Shown piece by piece: positions 26,053-35,218 of a stretch of DNA of 64,000 bases. The translations under genes and the position numbers were made by a program. How positions within the stretch are numbered: position 1 is the stretch's first letter; every line of letters begins with the position of its first letter. Under the pieces are notes generated by a model. The model did not search any database. It was not told the origin of the DNA and saw nothing but the letters and a program-made list of their open reading frames with translations. The stretch is from Paenibacillus sp. FSL W8-0426 (GTDB lineage Bacteria; Bacillota; Bacilli; Paenibacillales; Paenibacillaceae), in NCBI RefSeq assembly GCF_037969725.1, contig NZ_CP150203.1, forward strand, positions 6,625,501 to 6,689,500. The letters run 5' to 3'.

Positions 26053-28650
26053 CTAAGGAGCAATTCCCCCGTCGCGATCAGACGGCCCCTGCGAAGCATC
26101 CCCATCAGGCTTTGCTTTGTTCGGCTGAGCCTCTTCCATTCGGCTCGACACTTTCTGATACAGGTAGGAAATGCCGAGCAATAACACTCCAAAGCTGAAA
26201 TAGGCGATGATTTTGCTGCCTGCAGTCAACAGGCTAACATCATAGAACACCATTTTCCCGGTAGACAGCAAGGTTAACCCCAGTCCCAAACGGCGAATCA
26301 TCACGTATCTTCTGCGGAAACCGTAGGCAATGTACAGAATAGCCAGCAGCAGGTAGACTAGGCTGAACAGCAGGCCCACATCCCCCCACTGGAATTGTAC
26401 TGTCAAAAATACCGTAATGATGCCCAGCAAGTACACCCCGGCAATCACGGGATACCACTCTATGCTCTTGAACTGTCCGCGTATTCCCGATATCAGCAGA
26501 TCCCTTCCTGCAAAGAAGACACCTGTATTGAAAATGATGAGCACGATCAATCCCACGATTTCCGCTGCCGTGTGGTGCTGCGTATCCGGCTGAAGCGCCG
26601 GCATCGTCAACGTCACCGCCAGGGCCATAAAGCAGCCTACAATGTGTAAAAAGTTCGTATAATACCGCACCCAGCGATCCTGCAGCAGCTTCACTTTGTT
26701 CAATCCGTAAGCAAGGGCAATCGTCAGGGCAGCCAACAGGATCAGCTTGTAGAACATGTATAACACGAACGACGCATCCACCGCACGCACATATAGCTCA
26801 TTCGATTCGTACAGAACATAGAACCAAAGGTTTACAAGCGAGGCATATTTGAATGCAGCCAGCGCCCCGGCTTCGAAAGCGCCGTAGCGCCTTTTTTCCC
26901 GAGAGAACGCCCCACGATCTGCCAGCGCGTAATACACTGTGATCCATATCGCCCCCAGCGTGACGCACGAATATTTCAGCATGAAATAGGACCTGTCACT
27001 GATAATGAACTGTGCCAGTACGTCATAGTACACAAACGTAAAGATACACAGCAATGTCACGCCCCAACCGGCCCGTTCCACGGCTCTGAACCGTTTCAGA
27101 TGCCCGAACGTCACGAGCAGGACACCTTCGATGAGCCAGCCCATGGACAACCATTTGGATCCAAACTGGAACGGAATGATCAGAATGGCAAAGGTTAACG
27201 AGGTCACGTAAAACAGCAGCGTAGTCTGTTTCTCTTGAACCATGCTGCGCTGCACGAATCGGGCCAGCCCGAAGTAAACGAGACAAAATACAAGTGCCAG
27301 CACACCATGAGCGTCTTCCCAGCCTTGCGCGCCGAAAAGCAGGTACAGCATCAGACAACTGATGCTCGTATTCAGGGCCAGCAAAGCAAAATCCCACCAG
27401 GTCAATTTCACCTTGTGTTTGAACGGGTAGGCCAGCGTGATGCCCAGATACAGGGCAAACGTCACGACGGAATAGCCCATGGCCATGATATGGCTTGGCG
27501 AGAGCCACAACAGAATCAGCATGCATGGCGTATTGAACAAAAAGCTGATGTAATGCACGACGGGCCACCGTTTACCGAACGATACCCATGCAATAATGCC
27601 GTTTAACAGCAGCAAATAAACCATCGCTGCATACACCGCGTTCCCGTGAAATCCGAAATAGCCCAAATACGAGAAAAACGGCAAATATCCGCCCACCAGG
27701 CCGAGCGAACAAATCGTTCTGGATTGGTACCTCAGCGATAGCAGCACTGCTGCGGCCGATACCAGCACGGATAGTCCAAGTGCTGGGTACAGCCCTATGA
27801 TGCCCAACAGGAAATAGCTGTAGAAGATCGAACCAAACAGCACCGAAATACCTCCACCGAGCAAGCCCATGGCAAAGGTTTGCCGTTTGCGCCGGAACAA
27901 CCACTCGCCGCCCCCAAGCATGAGCAGCCCAAGCAAAAAGAAGGCAGCCCCCTTCATGTGGTCGTTAAACCATGCGGCATACGAGTATCGGAATGCGGCC
28001 CCTACACCAAGGATGATGAGCAGGATGGCTACCTTGTTGATCCAGCTCAGCCCGATTCGCATCTCCATCCGATTTTGGCGAATCCGCCGCTGAATCGTTT
28101 CTTCGCTCAGTTCTTCCTCCGCCATATGCTCGTATCCCCGTACCATCTGCTGCCGTACCGCTTCCTCCCTTTCCAGCAACGTTTGCCTGCGCGCATCGAT
28201 ACGTCTCTTCACCTCTGCAGCGAGATAAGCGATTCGCTCCGTGAGTTCGCCCGCTTCTTCCTGCAGCTCCCGCTCCGCGTGATGATACAGCCCGTTTAAT
28301 TGCGCCCTGGTTCGGTGTTCGTGAGCGTCCAGACGATCGCGGTGCACGGCCGTCCTGCCGTGAAAATACGTCTCCATCTTCTCACGGGATACCCGGATCA
28401 GATTGAGCTTCTCATCCAACATTTGCTCCGACAACGCCATCCGCAAGCGGGCGTTCTCTTCCTCCATGCTCCGCATTCTGGCTTCCAGTTGTTCTAACCT
28501 AAGCCTGTTGGCTTCATCCTTCTCCCTCAACTGTTCGTTTTGCAGAATCAAATCATCGGACTCATACTCCTGCAGCAGGGCGTTATACTCCCTTACCAGC
28601 TGCTTCTGTTGCTCATGGACGTGATGAAGCCGATCCTTAAATTCCTTCAT
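26053..28650 (-). CDS. DUF2339 multi-pass membrane protein with N-terminal coiled coil
   Basis: 865 residues. The first 180 are charged, heptad-rich coiled coil (RLHHVHEQQKQLVREYNALL and on), cytoplasmic. The remaining 680 hold some twenty hydrophobic helices with short loops, the DUF2339 pattern, ending in an acidic tail. The ATG at 28650 follows GGAGGA. It is monocistronic; no role is established for the family. The coiled coil suggests oligomerisation or a cytoplasmic partner. Confidence 0.83.
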   Translation of the reverse strand: MKEFKDRLHHVHEQQKQLVREYNALLQEYESDDLILQNEQLREKDEANRLRLEQLEARMRSMEEENARLRMALSEQMLDEKLNLIRVSREKMETYFHGRTAVHRDRLDAHEHRTRAQLNGLYHHAERELQEEAGELTERIAYLAAEVKRRIDARRQTLLEREEAVRQQMVRGYEHMAEEELSEETIQRRIRQNRMEMRIGLSWINKVAILLIILGVGAAFRYSYAAWFNDHMKGAAFFLLGLLMLGGGEWLFRRKRQTFAMGLLGGGISVLFGSIFYSYFLLGIIGLYPALGLSVLVSAAAVLLSLRYQSRTICSLGLVGGYLPFFSYLGYFGFHGNAVYAAMVYLLLLNGIIAWVSFGKRWPVVHYISFLFNTPCMLILLWLSPSHIMAMGYSVVTFALYLGITLAYPFKHKVKLTWWDFALLALNTSISCLMLYLLFGAQGWEDAHGVLALVFCLVYFGLARFVQRSMVQEKQTTLLFYVTSLTFAILIIPFQFGSKWLSMGWLIEGVLLVTFGHLKRFRAVERAGWGVTLLCIFTFVYYDVLAQFIISDRSYFMLKYSCVTLGAIWITVYYALADRGAFSREKRRYGAFEAGALAAFKYASLVNLWFYVLYESNELYVRAVDASFVLYMFYKLILLAALTIALAYGLNKVKLLQDRWVRYYTNFLHIVGCFMALAVTLTMPALQPDTQHHTAAEIVGLIVLIIFNTGVFFAGRDLLISGIRGQFKSIEWYPVIAGVYLLGIITVFLTVQFQWGDVGLLFSLVYLLLAILYIAYGFRRRYVMIRRLGLGLTLLSTGKMVFYDVSLLTAGSKIIAYFSFGVLLLGISYLYQKVSSRMEEAQPNKAKPDGDASQGPSDRDGGIAP

Positions 28651-28782
28651 GGACTTCCTCCATTGTTTGTCAAATAATGTTTTCCTTTATTTTACTATAT
28701 CCATGTCAAAAAATGAGGTTTTAATGCTAACTTTCCATCCCATAGACATGGAGAGCCCACACCACTAATAGACGGATTATCA

Positions 28783-28845
28783 TATAAAAAAGCATCAGCA
28801 CTCCAGGTTTTTGAAATAACAAACGCCAGGAATATGCTGATGCTT
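28783..28845 (-). terminator. Terminator of the MFS transporter gene
   Basis: AAGCATCAGCA and TGCTGATGCTT (28790-28800 with 28835-28845) form an 11-bp stem; read on the minus strand it ends in T6. Confidence 0.85.
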
Positions 28846-28898
28846 ACTTATTTAATCAATGTTGATTTATATAGAACTTATCTTTTCATTCAACAGCT

Positions 28899-30215
28899 TT
28901 AGTGAGCCGCTTTAGGGATAGGTTTTTTCAAGAATACCCCGTAGGATAGTGCACCCAAGAGCAGCAGACCTGCGCCTAGTAAAAATACATTATTAAAGCT
29001 GCCTGTCGTATCCAAAATGTATCCGGTTACAATCGGTGCAAGCGCAGCTCCCAGGAATCCGCCAAAGTTCTGGATCGCACCCAAGGAGGCTACTTGTTCA
29101 CCAGGAGCAATGTCTGCGGCCAGCGTCCAAATCACGCCGGATGGCAGCTGCGAAGCAAAGTAACCCACGGATAACAATACGATGCTCACCACCGTACTAT
29201 CGATGAACGGTATAGGTGCTACCGAAGCTGCGGCCAGAATGGCTCCGCCAACAATCGGAACCTTGCGTGAGGTGACAGCATTGACCCCTTTACGAATGAA
29301 AAAGTCCGAGATCAACCCGCCCAGCAGAACTCCGATAATTCCGGCTACGAACGGAATGGATGCAATCCAGCCGGTTTCTTTCAACGTAAAGCCCTGCTCC
29401 TTCTCCAGATAGCTCGGAAGCCATGTCAGGTATACCCAGATGGTAAACATAATACCAAAGTTTCCGACAATCATAAACCAGGTACTTTTATGTTTGAATA
29501 ATGAACCCCAGTTTGCTTTGGGAGCTTCAACAGCGGCTTTGCCCTCTGTACCCGGGTTCTCGTCTGCAACAGCTTCCGGCCCTTTGATCATCTGCTTCTC
29601 GGCAAATGTCGGATCACGGTATACCTTGAGCCAGATCAGCATGATAATCAGACCAATGACGCCGACAAAAATGAACATACCTCTCCATGTCATGGTTAAC
29701 ATCAGAACAGTCAACAGCGGCGGTGCGATTGCGTTGGCGATCTGTGAACCGGTATTAATAATAGAAGTAGGCAGTCCCCGCTCACTTTTGGCAAACCAAC
29801 GCTCGGTCACCTTCAGGCCGGAAGTGAAAAAAGGAGATTCGGATACACCAAGCAGCATCCGCATCGCGTATAACAGGGAATAGGTGTTGGTGAAAGCACT
29901 AAGTATGGTAGCAGTAGACCACAGTCCCGATGCCCATGCAAACATCTTTTTGGGGCCAAACTTGTCCACCAGCCAGCCGGCAGGCAAATTCGCCAATGCA
30001 TAAGGCCATAGAAAGGCGGACAACAGCAAACCCATCTGAGTGGAAGACAGCCCGAATTCTGCTGCAATGGTTGTATTAGCAATGCTAAGGTTGGATCTGT
30101 CCAAATAATTTACAACTGCACCCAGCAGCAATAACAGAATAATTCCCCATCTCAAACCCACTTTCGGAGCTTGAGGTACCGAGGCAGGGGATGGCGATGT
30201 TTTTAACGTTGCCAT
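28899..30215 (-). CDS. MFS transporter, anion:cation symporter family (sugar acids)
   Basis: 438 residues, twelve membrane helices. The ACS-family signature is present: NYLDRSNLSIA in helix 1, GWLVDKFGPKKMF after helix 2, and RMLLGVSESPFFTSGLKVTERWF. Relatives carry hexuronates, galactonate or glucarate with protons. The ATG at 30215 has GAGGAGAG upstream; the reading frame before it has no site. With the KDPG-type aldolase and IclR regulator upstream, a sugar-acid substrate is likely. It has its own promoter and cre. Confidence 0.88.
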   Translation of the reverse strand: MATLKTSPSPASVPQAPKVGLRWGIILLLLLGAVVNYLDRSNLSIANTTIAAEFGLSSTQMGLLLSAFLWPYALANLPAGWLVDKFGPKKMFAWASGLWSTATILSAFTNTYSLLYAMRMLLGVSESPFFTSGLKVTERWFAKSERGLPTSIINTGSQIANAIAPPLLTVLMLTMTWRGMFIFVGVIGLIIMLIWLKVYRDPTFAEKQMIKGPEAVADENPGTEGKAAVEAPKANWGSLFKHKSTWFMIVGNFGIMFTIWVYLTWLPSYLEKEQGFTLKETGWIASIPFVAGIIGVLLGGLISDFFIRKGVNAVTSRKVPIVGGAILAAASVAPIPFIDSTVVSIVLLSVGYFASQLPSGVIWTLAADIAPGEQVASLGAIQNFGGFLGAALAPIVTGYILDTTGSFNNVFLLGAGLLLLGALSYGVFLKKPIPKAAH

Positions 30216-30289
30216 TGAACTCACTCTCCTCAACTTATAAATATCAAATAACTTAAATTATATATAATGAATAAATATGGGAATAAAGG

Positions 30290-30318
30290 ATTATAGCTAA
30301 GCCTTACTGCTCTCCAAA
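30290..30318 (-). promoter_or_regulatory. Promoter of the MFS transporter
   Basis: On the minus strand TATAAT (30290-30295) with TTTGGA 17 bases upstream (30313-30318). Confidence 0.5.
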
Positions 30319-30337
30319 AATACGCAGCAGCCATTGA

Positions 30338-30352
30338 AGTATGCGTTTTCAT
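30338..30352 (-). promoter_or_regulatory. Consensus cre upstream of the MFS transporter
   Basis: Minus strand ATGAAAACGCATACT fits WTGNAANCGNWNNCW at every fixed position. It is about 20 bases upstream of the proposed -35. Confidence 0.55.
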
Positions 30353-30406
30353 AACAGTGTTAAAACTTTCGTTAATTCCAGCATTGCTTGCATTCCGTAC
30401 CTATGC

Positions 30407-30449
30407 GTTCACAACGGTCAGCATGATTTCTGCCCTGATCGTTGTGAAC
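30407..30449. repeat. Imperfect inverted repeat between aldolase and MFS genes
   Basis: GTTCACAACGGTCAG (30407-30421) and CTGATCGTTGTGAAC (30435-30449) form long arms with one mismatch and a 13-base loop but no T run. In RNA it could be an intercistronic processing or stabilising hairpin; in DNA the GTTCAC/GTGAAC ends resemble half-sites of the nearby IclR-type palindromes. Confidence 0.5.
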
Positions 30450-30484
30450 CTCATTCGCACGGTAATGTATTTGCTTGAAGTTAA

Positions 30485-31129
30485 TTAACGCGCGGCCGCT
30501 ACTGCCTGCAGAAACTCTTCAGCCGCCTTCGTTACTCGCCCGTAATCACCGGAATCCTTGGCGGCTTTGGTGATATAACTACCCACACCAACACCAACAC
30601 AACCGGCAGCGATCCATTCATGGACATTTTGCGGTGTTACTCCGCCAGTAGGGGCAATCGCGGCTTGAGGCAACGGCGCAGACATCGCTTTTACATATTG
30701 CGGCCCTACAGCTTCTGCCGGGAACAGCTTGACGATATCTGCACCTGCTTCAAGAGTCTCCACGATCTCCTTGGCCGTGAACGCACCACTGACCGTGACC
30801 GCCTGGTAACGATTAGCTATCTTGATCATGTCGGGATTAAGCTGAGGACTGACCAGCATCTCTGCCCCTGCCAATATGGCAGCTCGCGCCGTTTCACCAT
30901 CCAAAATGGTACCTGCACCGATCAGAATACCTTTGGAACAATATTTTCGTGATAAAACCTTGATCACATCCAAAGCTCCCGGCACACTCATCGTAATTTC
31001 CAGTGCCCGAATGCCTCCTGCAATTGCCGCCTCTGCAACAGATAGCGCTTCTTCCTCATTGTCCGATCGAATGATCAGTACAATTCCGGTTTCGGCAATT
31101 GTGTTCATATTCTTCAGCTTTCGCCACAT
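30485..31129 (-). CDS. KDPG/KDPGal-type aldolase
   Basis: A 214-residue class I aldolase of the Eda/DgoA family that splits 2-keto-3-deoxy-6-phospho-sugar acids into pyruvate and glyceraldehyde 3-phosphate. Glu44 (LEITMS), Schiff-base Lys134 (KLFPAEA) and PTGGV are in place. The ATG at 31129 follows GAGGAGGG; upstream in-frame codons lack a site. It sits between IclR and MFS genes. No dehydratase or classical KDG kinase is in the window, so the exact sugar acid is open. Confidence 0.88.
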   Translation of the reverse strand: MWRKLKNMNTIAETGIVLIIRSDNEEEALSVAEAAIAGGIRALEITMSVPGALDVIKVLSRKYCSKGILIGAGTILDGETARAAILAGAEMLVSPQLNPDMIKIANRYQAVTVSGAFTAKEIVETLEAGADIVKLFPAEAVGPQYVKAMSAPLPQAAIAPTGGVTPQNVHEWIAAGCVGVGVGSYITKAAKDSGDYGRVTKAAEEFLQAVAAAR

Positions 31130-31201
31130 ATCTGTGCCCTCCTCATTCCATATGTCTATTGGTAATACCATGTGTATATTGGGTTTTGGGTTCGCTTCGA
31201 C

Positions 31202-31999
31202 CTACTCTTGTGTTCGCGGATATAACCGATCACCGCTGTAACCCAGTTGAGCTGAAAGCTTCCATGCCGCTTCTTTGACCAGCTTTACAATGTTTGCTTC
31301 ACGTTCCGCGGTCATGGTGGAATACATGCTGGCCACACTGATTGCAGCTACAGGTTCGTCCCACTGATCATAGACAGCAGAGCCAATGCAATACATCTCA
31401 AGATGATCCTCCCGGTCATCGATAGAATAACCACGCTCGCGAATCTCCTGCATGTCCTGCAAAATATCGGGAATGGTTACTTTGGAGTAGGATGTACGCG
31501 AAGGGATCTCTCCTTCTCCCAAAATCTCCAAAACCTTGCTTGTCGGGAGGGCCGCAAGCAGCGCTTTGCCCAGACCCGTAGTATGCATATATCGGCGGGA
31601 GCCCAGCTTGGCTGTCGGCCGCATCACCGAATAACTCTCCGCTTTGTCCAGGTAGACAATCCGTCCCTTATCCTCAATGCCAAGAAAGGCCGTGCTGCCC
31701 GTCTGACGATTCAGCTCTTGAAGCAAAGGTCTGGCCATGTGAGGAACACCCATGTTGGACAAATAAGCCATGCCTGTCTCAAACACCGCTATACCTAGGC
31801 GGTATGTTTTGAGACGCGCATCATCCATTTCAATAAATCCTTTGTGCAGCAAGGTTTGCACCAATTCGAACCCGCTGCTTTTGGGCATGTTCATCTGTTT
31901 GCAAATTTCATTCAGTGTTAGCGGAGTACCACTCTTGGCAAATAAAACGAGTAAATCTGCAACACGCTCCGCAGATTTATTCATGCGAATATTGTCCAT
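31202..31999 (-). CDS. IclR family transcriptional regulator
   Basis: 265 residues. The N-terminal winged helix (about 5-70) is LTLNEICKQMNMPKSSGFEL; the C-terminal GAF-like effector domain (about 80-255) carries GLGKALLAALP and DREDHLEMYCIGSAVYD. The ATG follows AAGGAG. A near-perfect palindrome (32028-32047) lies between its -10 and start, pointing to autorepression; a matching palindrome precedes the divergent kinase gene. It probably controls the aldolase and transporter, with a keto-deoxy sugar acid as inducer (inferred). Confidence 0.9.
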   Translation of the reverse strand: MDNIRMNKSAERVADLLVLFAKSGTPLTLNEICKQMNMPKSSGFELVQTLLHKGFIEMDDARLKTYRLGIAVFETGMAYLSNMGVPHMARPLLQELNRQTGSTAFLGIEDKGRIVYLDKAESYSVMRPTAKLGSRRYMHTTGLGKALLAALPTSKVLEILGEGEIPSRTSYSKVTIPDILQDMQEIRERGYSIDDREDHLEMYCIGSAVYDQWDEPVAAISVASMYSTMTAEREANIVKLVKEAAWKLSAQLGYSGDRLYPRTQE

Positions 32000-32027
32000 G
32001 TTATCTCCTTCAAATTCTTCGACGTCG

Positions 32028-32047
32028 AAGTTCGCATATGTGAACTT
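32028..32047. promoter_or_regulatory. IclR-type operator 1
   Basis: AAGTTCGCATATGTGAACTT, a 20-base palindrome with one mismatched pair, 28 bases upstream of the IclR start and downstream of its -10. Confidence 0.65.
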
Positions 32048-32073
32048 ATTTCACATCACCGAACGATGCCCTC

Positions 32074-32103
32074 ATTATAGATCAGCCCCTCGGAAAATTT
32101 CAA
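32074..32103 (-). promoter_or_regulatory. Promoter of the IclR gene
   Basis: Minus strand TTGAAA (32098-32103), 18-base spacer, TATAAT (32074-32079). Confidence 0.7.
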
Positions 32104-32207
32104 CCGCTTTCTTAAAACTTTTTTTGTTTATCCTTTTTCCTCAAAAGGGATTGTATTTCCGAGAAAAACAGTATACTCTAGAAGCGAATGTTCACCAACG
32201 CGAATCA

Positions 32208-32225
32208 GGTTCGCATATACGAACC
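32208..32225. promoter_or_regulatory. IclR-type operator 2, before the P-loop kinase gene
   Basis: GGTTCGCATATACGAACC shares the GTTCGCATAT-R-Y-GAAC core with operator 1. It lies about 30 bases downstream of a possible -10 (TATACT, 32172-32177) and 53 bases before the kinase start, a roadblock position. Confidence 0.6.
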
Positions 32226-32278
32226 AAAAAAACACCCATGATCTAAATGGTCTGGGTATCTTTTTAGGGGGGAACCTC

Positions 32279-32863
32279 ATGAAACCTGTTCTGATTTTTC
32301 TGATCGGCTCCGCTGGCTCGGGCAAATCCACGATCGGCAAAAAACTTGCCGCCGAGCACCATTTTTGTTATCTGGATAAAGATGTGGTGTGCAACACTTT
32401 CACAGGAAAGCTTCTGGAAGCACACGGCTACTCCCCTCACGAGCGCGACGGCAACACCTATTACCGGGATACTGTTATGGATCTGGAGTATGAAACGTTA
32501 TTAAACGTGGCGAACGACAATCTGCAATTAGGCAGATCGGTCATTCTTGACGCGCCTTTTGTTGGATATTTTCATAAAAGCGATTACATTGATGGATTAA
32601 TCTCCAAGTATGGCTGGGAAGAGGTTATTCCTGTCGTGTTACGAGTTGATGTGAATGCAGATGTTCTTCAGCAGCGGATCAGAAGCCGTGGCCTGGAGCG
32701 AGACAAGTGGAAACTGGAACACTGGGATACCTTTGTCCAAGGAATACAGGCGAATATATGTATGTGGGAAAATATTGATCTCATCGCCGTAGATAACAGC
32801 TCAGAGGATTTTGATCTGAGGCATCTGGCTTCTCAGCTGCCTTTATCTGTCGTGCCATCTTGA
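32279..32863 (+). CDS. P-loop small-molecule kinase (AAA/gluconate-kinase-like)
   Basis: A 194-residue nucleoside-triphosphatase fold with Walker A GSAGSGKST (residues 10-18), an acidic strand end in SVILDAPF and an Arg-rich lid (QQRIRSRGLERDKWK). The size and lid resemble shikimate or gluconate kinases rather than a toxin. The ATG follows AGGGGGG. The IclR-type palindrome upstream ties it to the adjacent sugar-acid module, so it may supply the kinase step otherwise missing there. That is inference; a nucleotide or antibiotic substrate is not excluded. Confidence 0.7.
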   Translation: MKPVLIFLIGSAGSGKSTIGKKLAAEHHFCYLDKDVVCNTFTGKLLEAHGYSPHERDGNTYYRDTVMDLEYETLLNVANDNLQLGRSVILDAPFVGYFHKSDYIDGLISKYGWEEVIPVVLRVDVNADVLQQRIRSRGLERDKWKLEHWDTFVQGIQANICMWENIDLIAVDNSSEDFDLRHLASQLPLSVVPS

Positions 32864-32876
32864 TGTCATAACGAAA

Positions 32877-32921
32877 AAGTACACGGAACGCGTTAGGCTT
32901 CCGTGTACTTCCCTATTTTCA
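32877..32921. terminator. Bidirectional terminator between kinase and LCP gene
   Basis: AAGTACACGGAA (32877-32888) pairs with TTCCGTGTACTT (32899-32910); the minus strand continues with TTTTTCG, the plus strand with CCCTATTTTC. Confidence 0.8.
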
Positions 32922-32958
32922 TAATGTAAATAATGAAGAGCTTGTTGCTTCTTACGTT

Positions 32959-34014
32959 CTAGCTCTTATCCGTCGCGCCGGTTTCATCCGTTGATTCCGG
33001 TTCAATGACGGTTTCAGCATTCGGGTCCAACCAGCTGGCAATCATGCCTCTCGCATACTCCAGATCACTCTCCGACAGGTCATAGTACCATGTACCGCTT
33101 CGCATTGCCCCGTCGCCTTTCAGCATATAATTGCTGATGGCAGGAATGCTGTCCTTCATGTACAACATCTCGGCAAAATCGATGATAAAGTCCGAATTCA
33201 TGTTGGTCGTAAAATTGCTTCCGGCAATTTTGATGACGTCCGGGATTTTGGTCAAATTTTTGACTTCAAGCGCACGATTCATGAATGCACTCAGAAATAT
33301 GCGCTGCCGCATCGTCCGGTTGAAATCCGAATCCTCGCGATAACGGACGTACCCGAGCGCCTCTTCCCCGTTATAGATCGGTTTGTTCGCCGCCACAAAT
33401 AACTTCTCGTGGGACTTTAACTTGTTTTCAATGTCTTTTTTGATCGGCAGCTCCACGCCACCTACGGCATCCACGATATCCTTGAGACCGTTGAAATTGA
33501 TCGCGGCATAGAAATCGACCTTGTTTTGCAGCAGCTGCTCCACCGTGTCTATCGCCATTTTGGCTTCACCGTGGGCATATGCCGAGTTGATCTTCGATTT
33601 CACGTCCCGGCCGACGATTTCCGTATAAGAGTCTCGCGGAATGGATAACAACAATACCTTATTGTCTTCCGGGCGCACGACAGAATAAATGATGGTATCC
33701 GAACGGCTTGGTTCATTATCCCTCTGATCGATGCCTAAAAGCAGCAAGGAAAATGGGTCGGTATGTTTTACCACAGGCTCTTCTTCCGCATCTCCCACAG
33801 GTTTGAAGGACTCGTCCAGCACATCTTTAACGGTATCCGATGCGAACAGTTTAAACCCCAGCAGGACCAGATCTTTCCTAAACACGAATCCGAGGCCCCC
33901 CAATAAAATCAAAACGCTGAACGCGATCAGCAAGGGTTTCTTCCATGACTTCTTCGGTTTTTGCGGCTTCTTTTTGCGGTCCATCCGGCTTAGACTTGCG
34001 ATACTGTTTTCCAT
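32959..34014 (-). CDS. LytR-CpsA-Psr (LCP) family cell-wall glycopolymer ligase
   Basis: 351 residues. A basic cytoplasmic head, one signal-anchor helix (about 30-48), then the extracytoplasmic LCP domain with GIDQRDNEPSRSDTII, SIPRDSYTEI and the RYREDSDFNRTMRQR basic motif that binds the polyprenyl-pyrophosphate. The family moves teichoic acids or capsule from lipid carriers to peptidoglycan. ATG 34014 is preferred over 34017 because AAAGGAG then stands five rather than two bases away. A Glu/Thr-rich tail ends the protein. Confidence 0.9.
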   Translation of the reverse strand: MENSIASLSRMDRKKKPQKPKKSWKKPLLIAFSVLILLGGLGFVFRKDLVLLGFKLFASDTVKDVLDESFKPVGDAEEEPVVKHTDPFSLLLLGIDQRDNEPSRSDTIIYSVVRPEDNKVLLLSIPRDSYTEIVGRDVKSKINSAYAHGEAKMAIDTVEQLLQNKVDFYAAINFNGLKDIVDAVGGVELPIKKDIENKLKSHEKLFVAANKPIYNGEEALGYVRYREDSDFNRTMRQRIFLSAFMNRALEVKNLTKIPDVIKIAGSNFTTNMNSDFIIDFAEMLYMKDSIPAISNYMLKGDGAMRSGTWYYDLSESDLEYARGMIASWLDPNAETVIEPESTDETGATDKS

Positions 34015-34129
34015 CATATCTCCTTTGTATACGCGTTAATAGAATCATTTAACTACAATAGTAACGTGTTTTCAACAAAATAAGTTATAATCGGCTATAC
34101 AACCGTTGACATAAAAAGGAGCGATACCC

Positions 34130-35107
34130 ATGCAATATCGACGTCTCGGAAACAGCGGCCTGCGCGTATCGGCCATCGGGCTGGGCACCAATGCCTTCGG
34201 CAAACGGTCGGACGAGCAGACCTCCATTCGCATTATTCATGCCGCACTGGATCGCGGCATCAATTTCGTGGATACCGCCAACATCTATGCCGGAACCGAA
34301 TCGGAACGCATCATCGGACTGGCGCTGGAAGGCCGCAGAGAGCAAACCGTGCTCGCGACCAAAGCGGGCTTGCCTCGGCATGACGGCCCCCATGGACGCG
34401 GCTCTTCCCGTCTCCACCTCCAGCAGGAGCTTGAACAAAGCCTGCGCCGCCTGAAAACCGATTATGTAGACCTCTACCAGATCCATACGTTTGATCCATA
34501 TACGCCTTTGGATGAAACGCTGCGTACGCTGGACGACATGGTTACTTCCGGCAAAGTGCGCTACATCGGGGCTTCAAACTACGCGGCCTGGGAGCTGATG
34601 AAAGCTCTGGCCACGAGCGAATCGAAGGGATACGTACGCTATATTTCCACGCAAACCAGCTATTCGCTGGCAGACCGGACGCCGGAAGTGGAACTCGTTC
34701 CCCTTTGCCTGGATCAGGGCGTAGGCATTATTCCGTACTTCCCGCTGGCCGGCGGTATCCTGACCGGCAAATATAATTCCGAATCCGGCGTGCCGGTCGG
34801 TTCAAGGGCGGATACGGACCCTTCCTTTAACCGCTTTTTGCAGGAACGGAACATCACGCTCGGCCAGCAGGTCAGCGAAAAGGCCGCCGAATACGGATGC
34901 TCGCCAAGCGTCCTTTCCCTGGCCTGGCTGCTGAACCGCCCGGCCGTATCCACCGTCATCGTCGGGGCTACGCGTACCGAGCAGCTAGAGCATAACCTGA
35001 GCAGCCTGGAATTGGAACTCACCGATGAAATGATGGACGGGCTGGATCAACTCAGCCAGTCTTTCCGCCATGGCGAACCGTTCGCGACCTATCGCATCGA
35101 TGGATGA
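34130..35107 (+). CDS. Aldo/keto reductase (AKR, YghZ/Tas-like)
   Basis: A 325-residue (alpha/beta)8 NADPH-dependent oxidoreductase. Catalytic tetrad: Asp and Tyr in DTANIYAGTESE, Lys in LATKAGLP and His in YQIHTFDP; the NADP site is near ATRTEQLEHNL. AAAAGGAG precedes the ATG. Monocistronic with a terminator behind. Substrates of this AKR group are varied aldehydes and ketones. Confidence 0.9.
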   Translation: MQYRRLGNSGLRVSAIGLGTNAFGKRSDEQTSIRIIHAALDRGINFVDTANIYAGTESERIIGLALEGRREQTVLATKAGLPRHDGPHGRGSSRLHLQQELEQSLRRLKTDYVDLYQIHTFDPYTPLDETLRTLDDMVTSGKVRYIGASNYAAWELMKALATSESKGYVRYISTQTSYSLADRTPEVELVPLCLDQGVGIIPYFPLAGGILTGKYNSESGVPVGSRADTDPSFNRFLQERNITLGQQVSEKAAEYGCSPSVLSLAWLLNRPAVSTVIVGATRTEQLEHNLSSLELELTDEMMDGLDQLSQSFRHGEPFATYRIDG

Positions 35108-35121
35108 CACTTGGCAACCCG

Positions 35122-35165
35122 AAAAACCCCTTCTGGCTCATTTCAGGCCAGAAGGGGTTCTTCAC
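35122..35165. terminator. Bidirectional terminator between aldo/keto reductase and MarR gene
   Basis: AACCCCTTCTGGC (35125-35137) pairs with GCCAGAAGGGGTT (35147-35159); flanked by A5 on one side and TTC on the other. Confidence 0.85.
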
Positions 35166-35218
35166 TATAAGGAAACCCGGACATGCAACCACGCGTCATT
35201 AATGATTGAGCCGATCAG

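Noticed and set aside
32279..32863. Zeta-toxin interpretation of the P-loop kinase
   Set aside because: No antitoxin-sized partner gene, wrong size and lid, and the IclR-type operator argues for metabolism.
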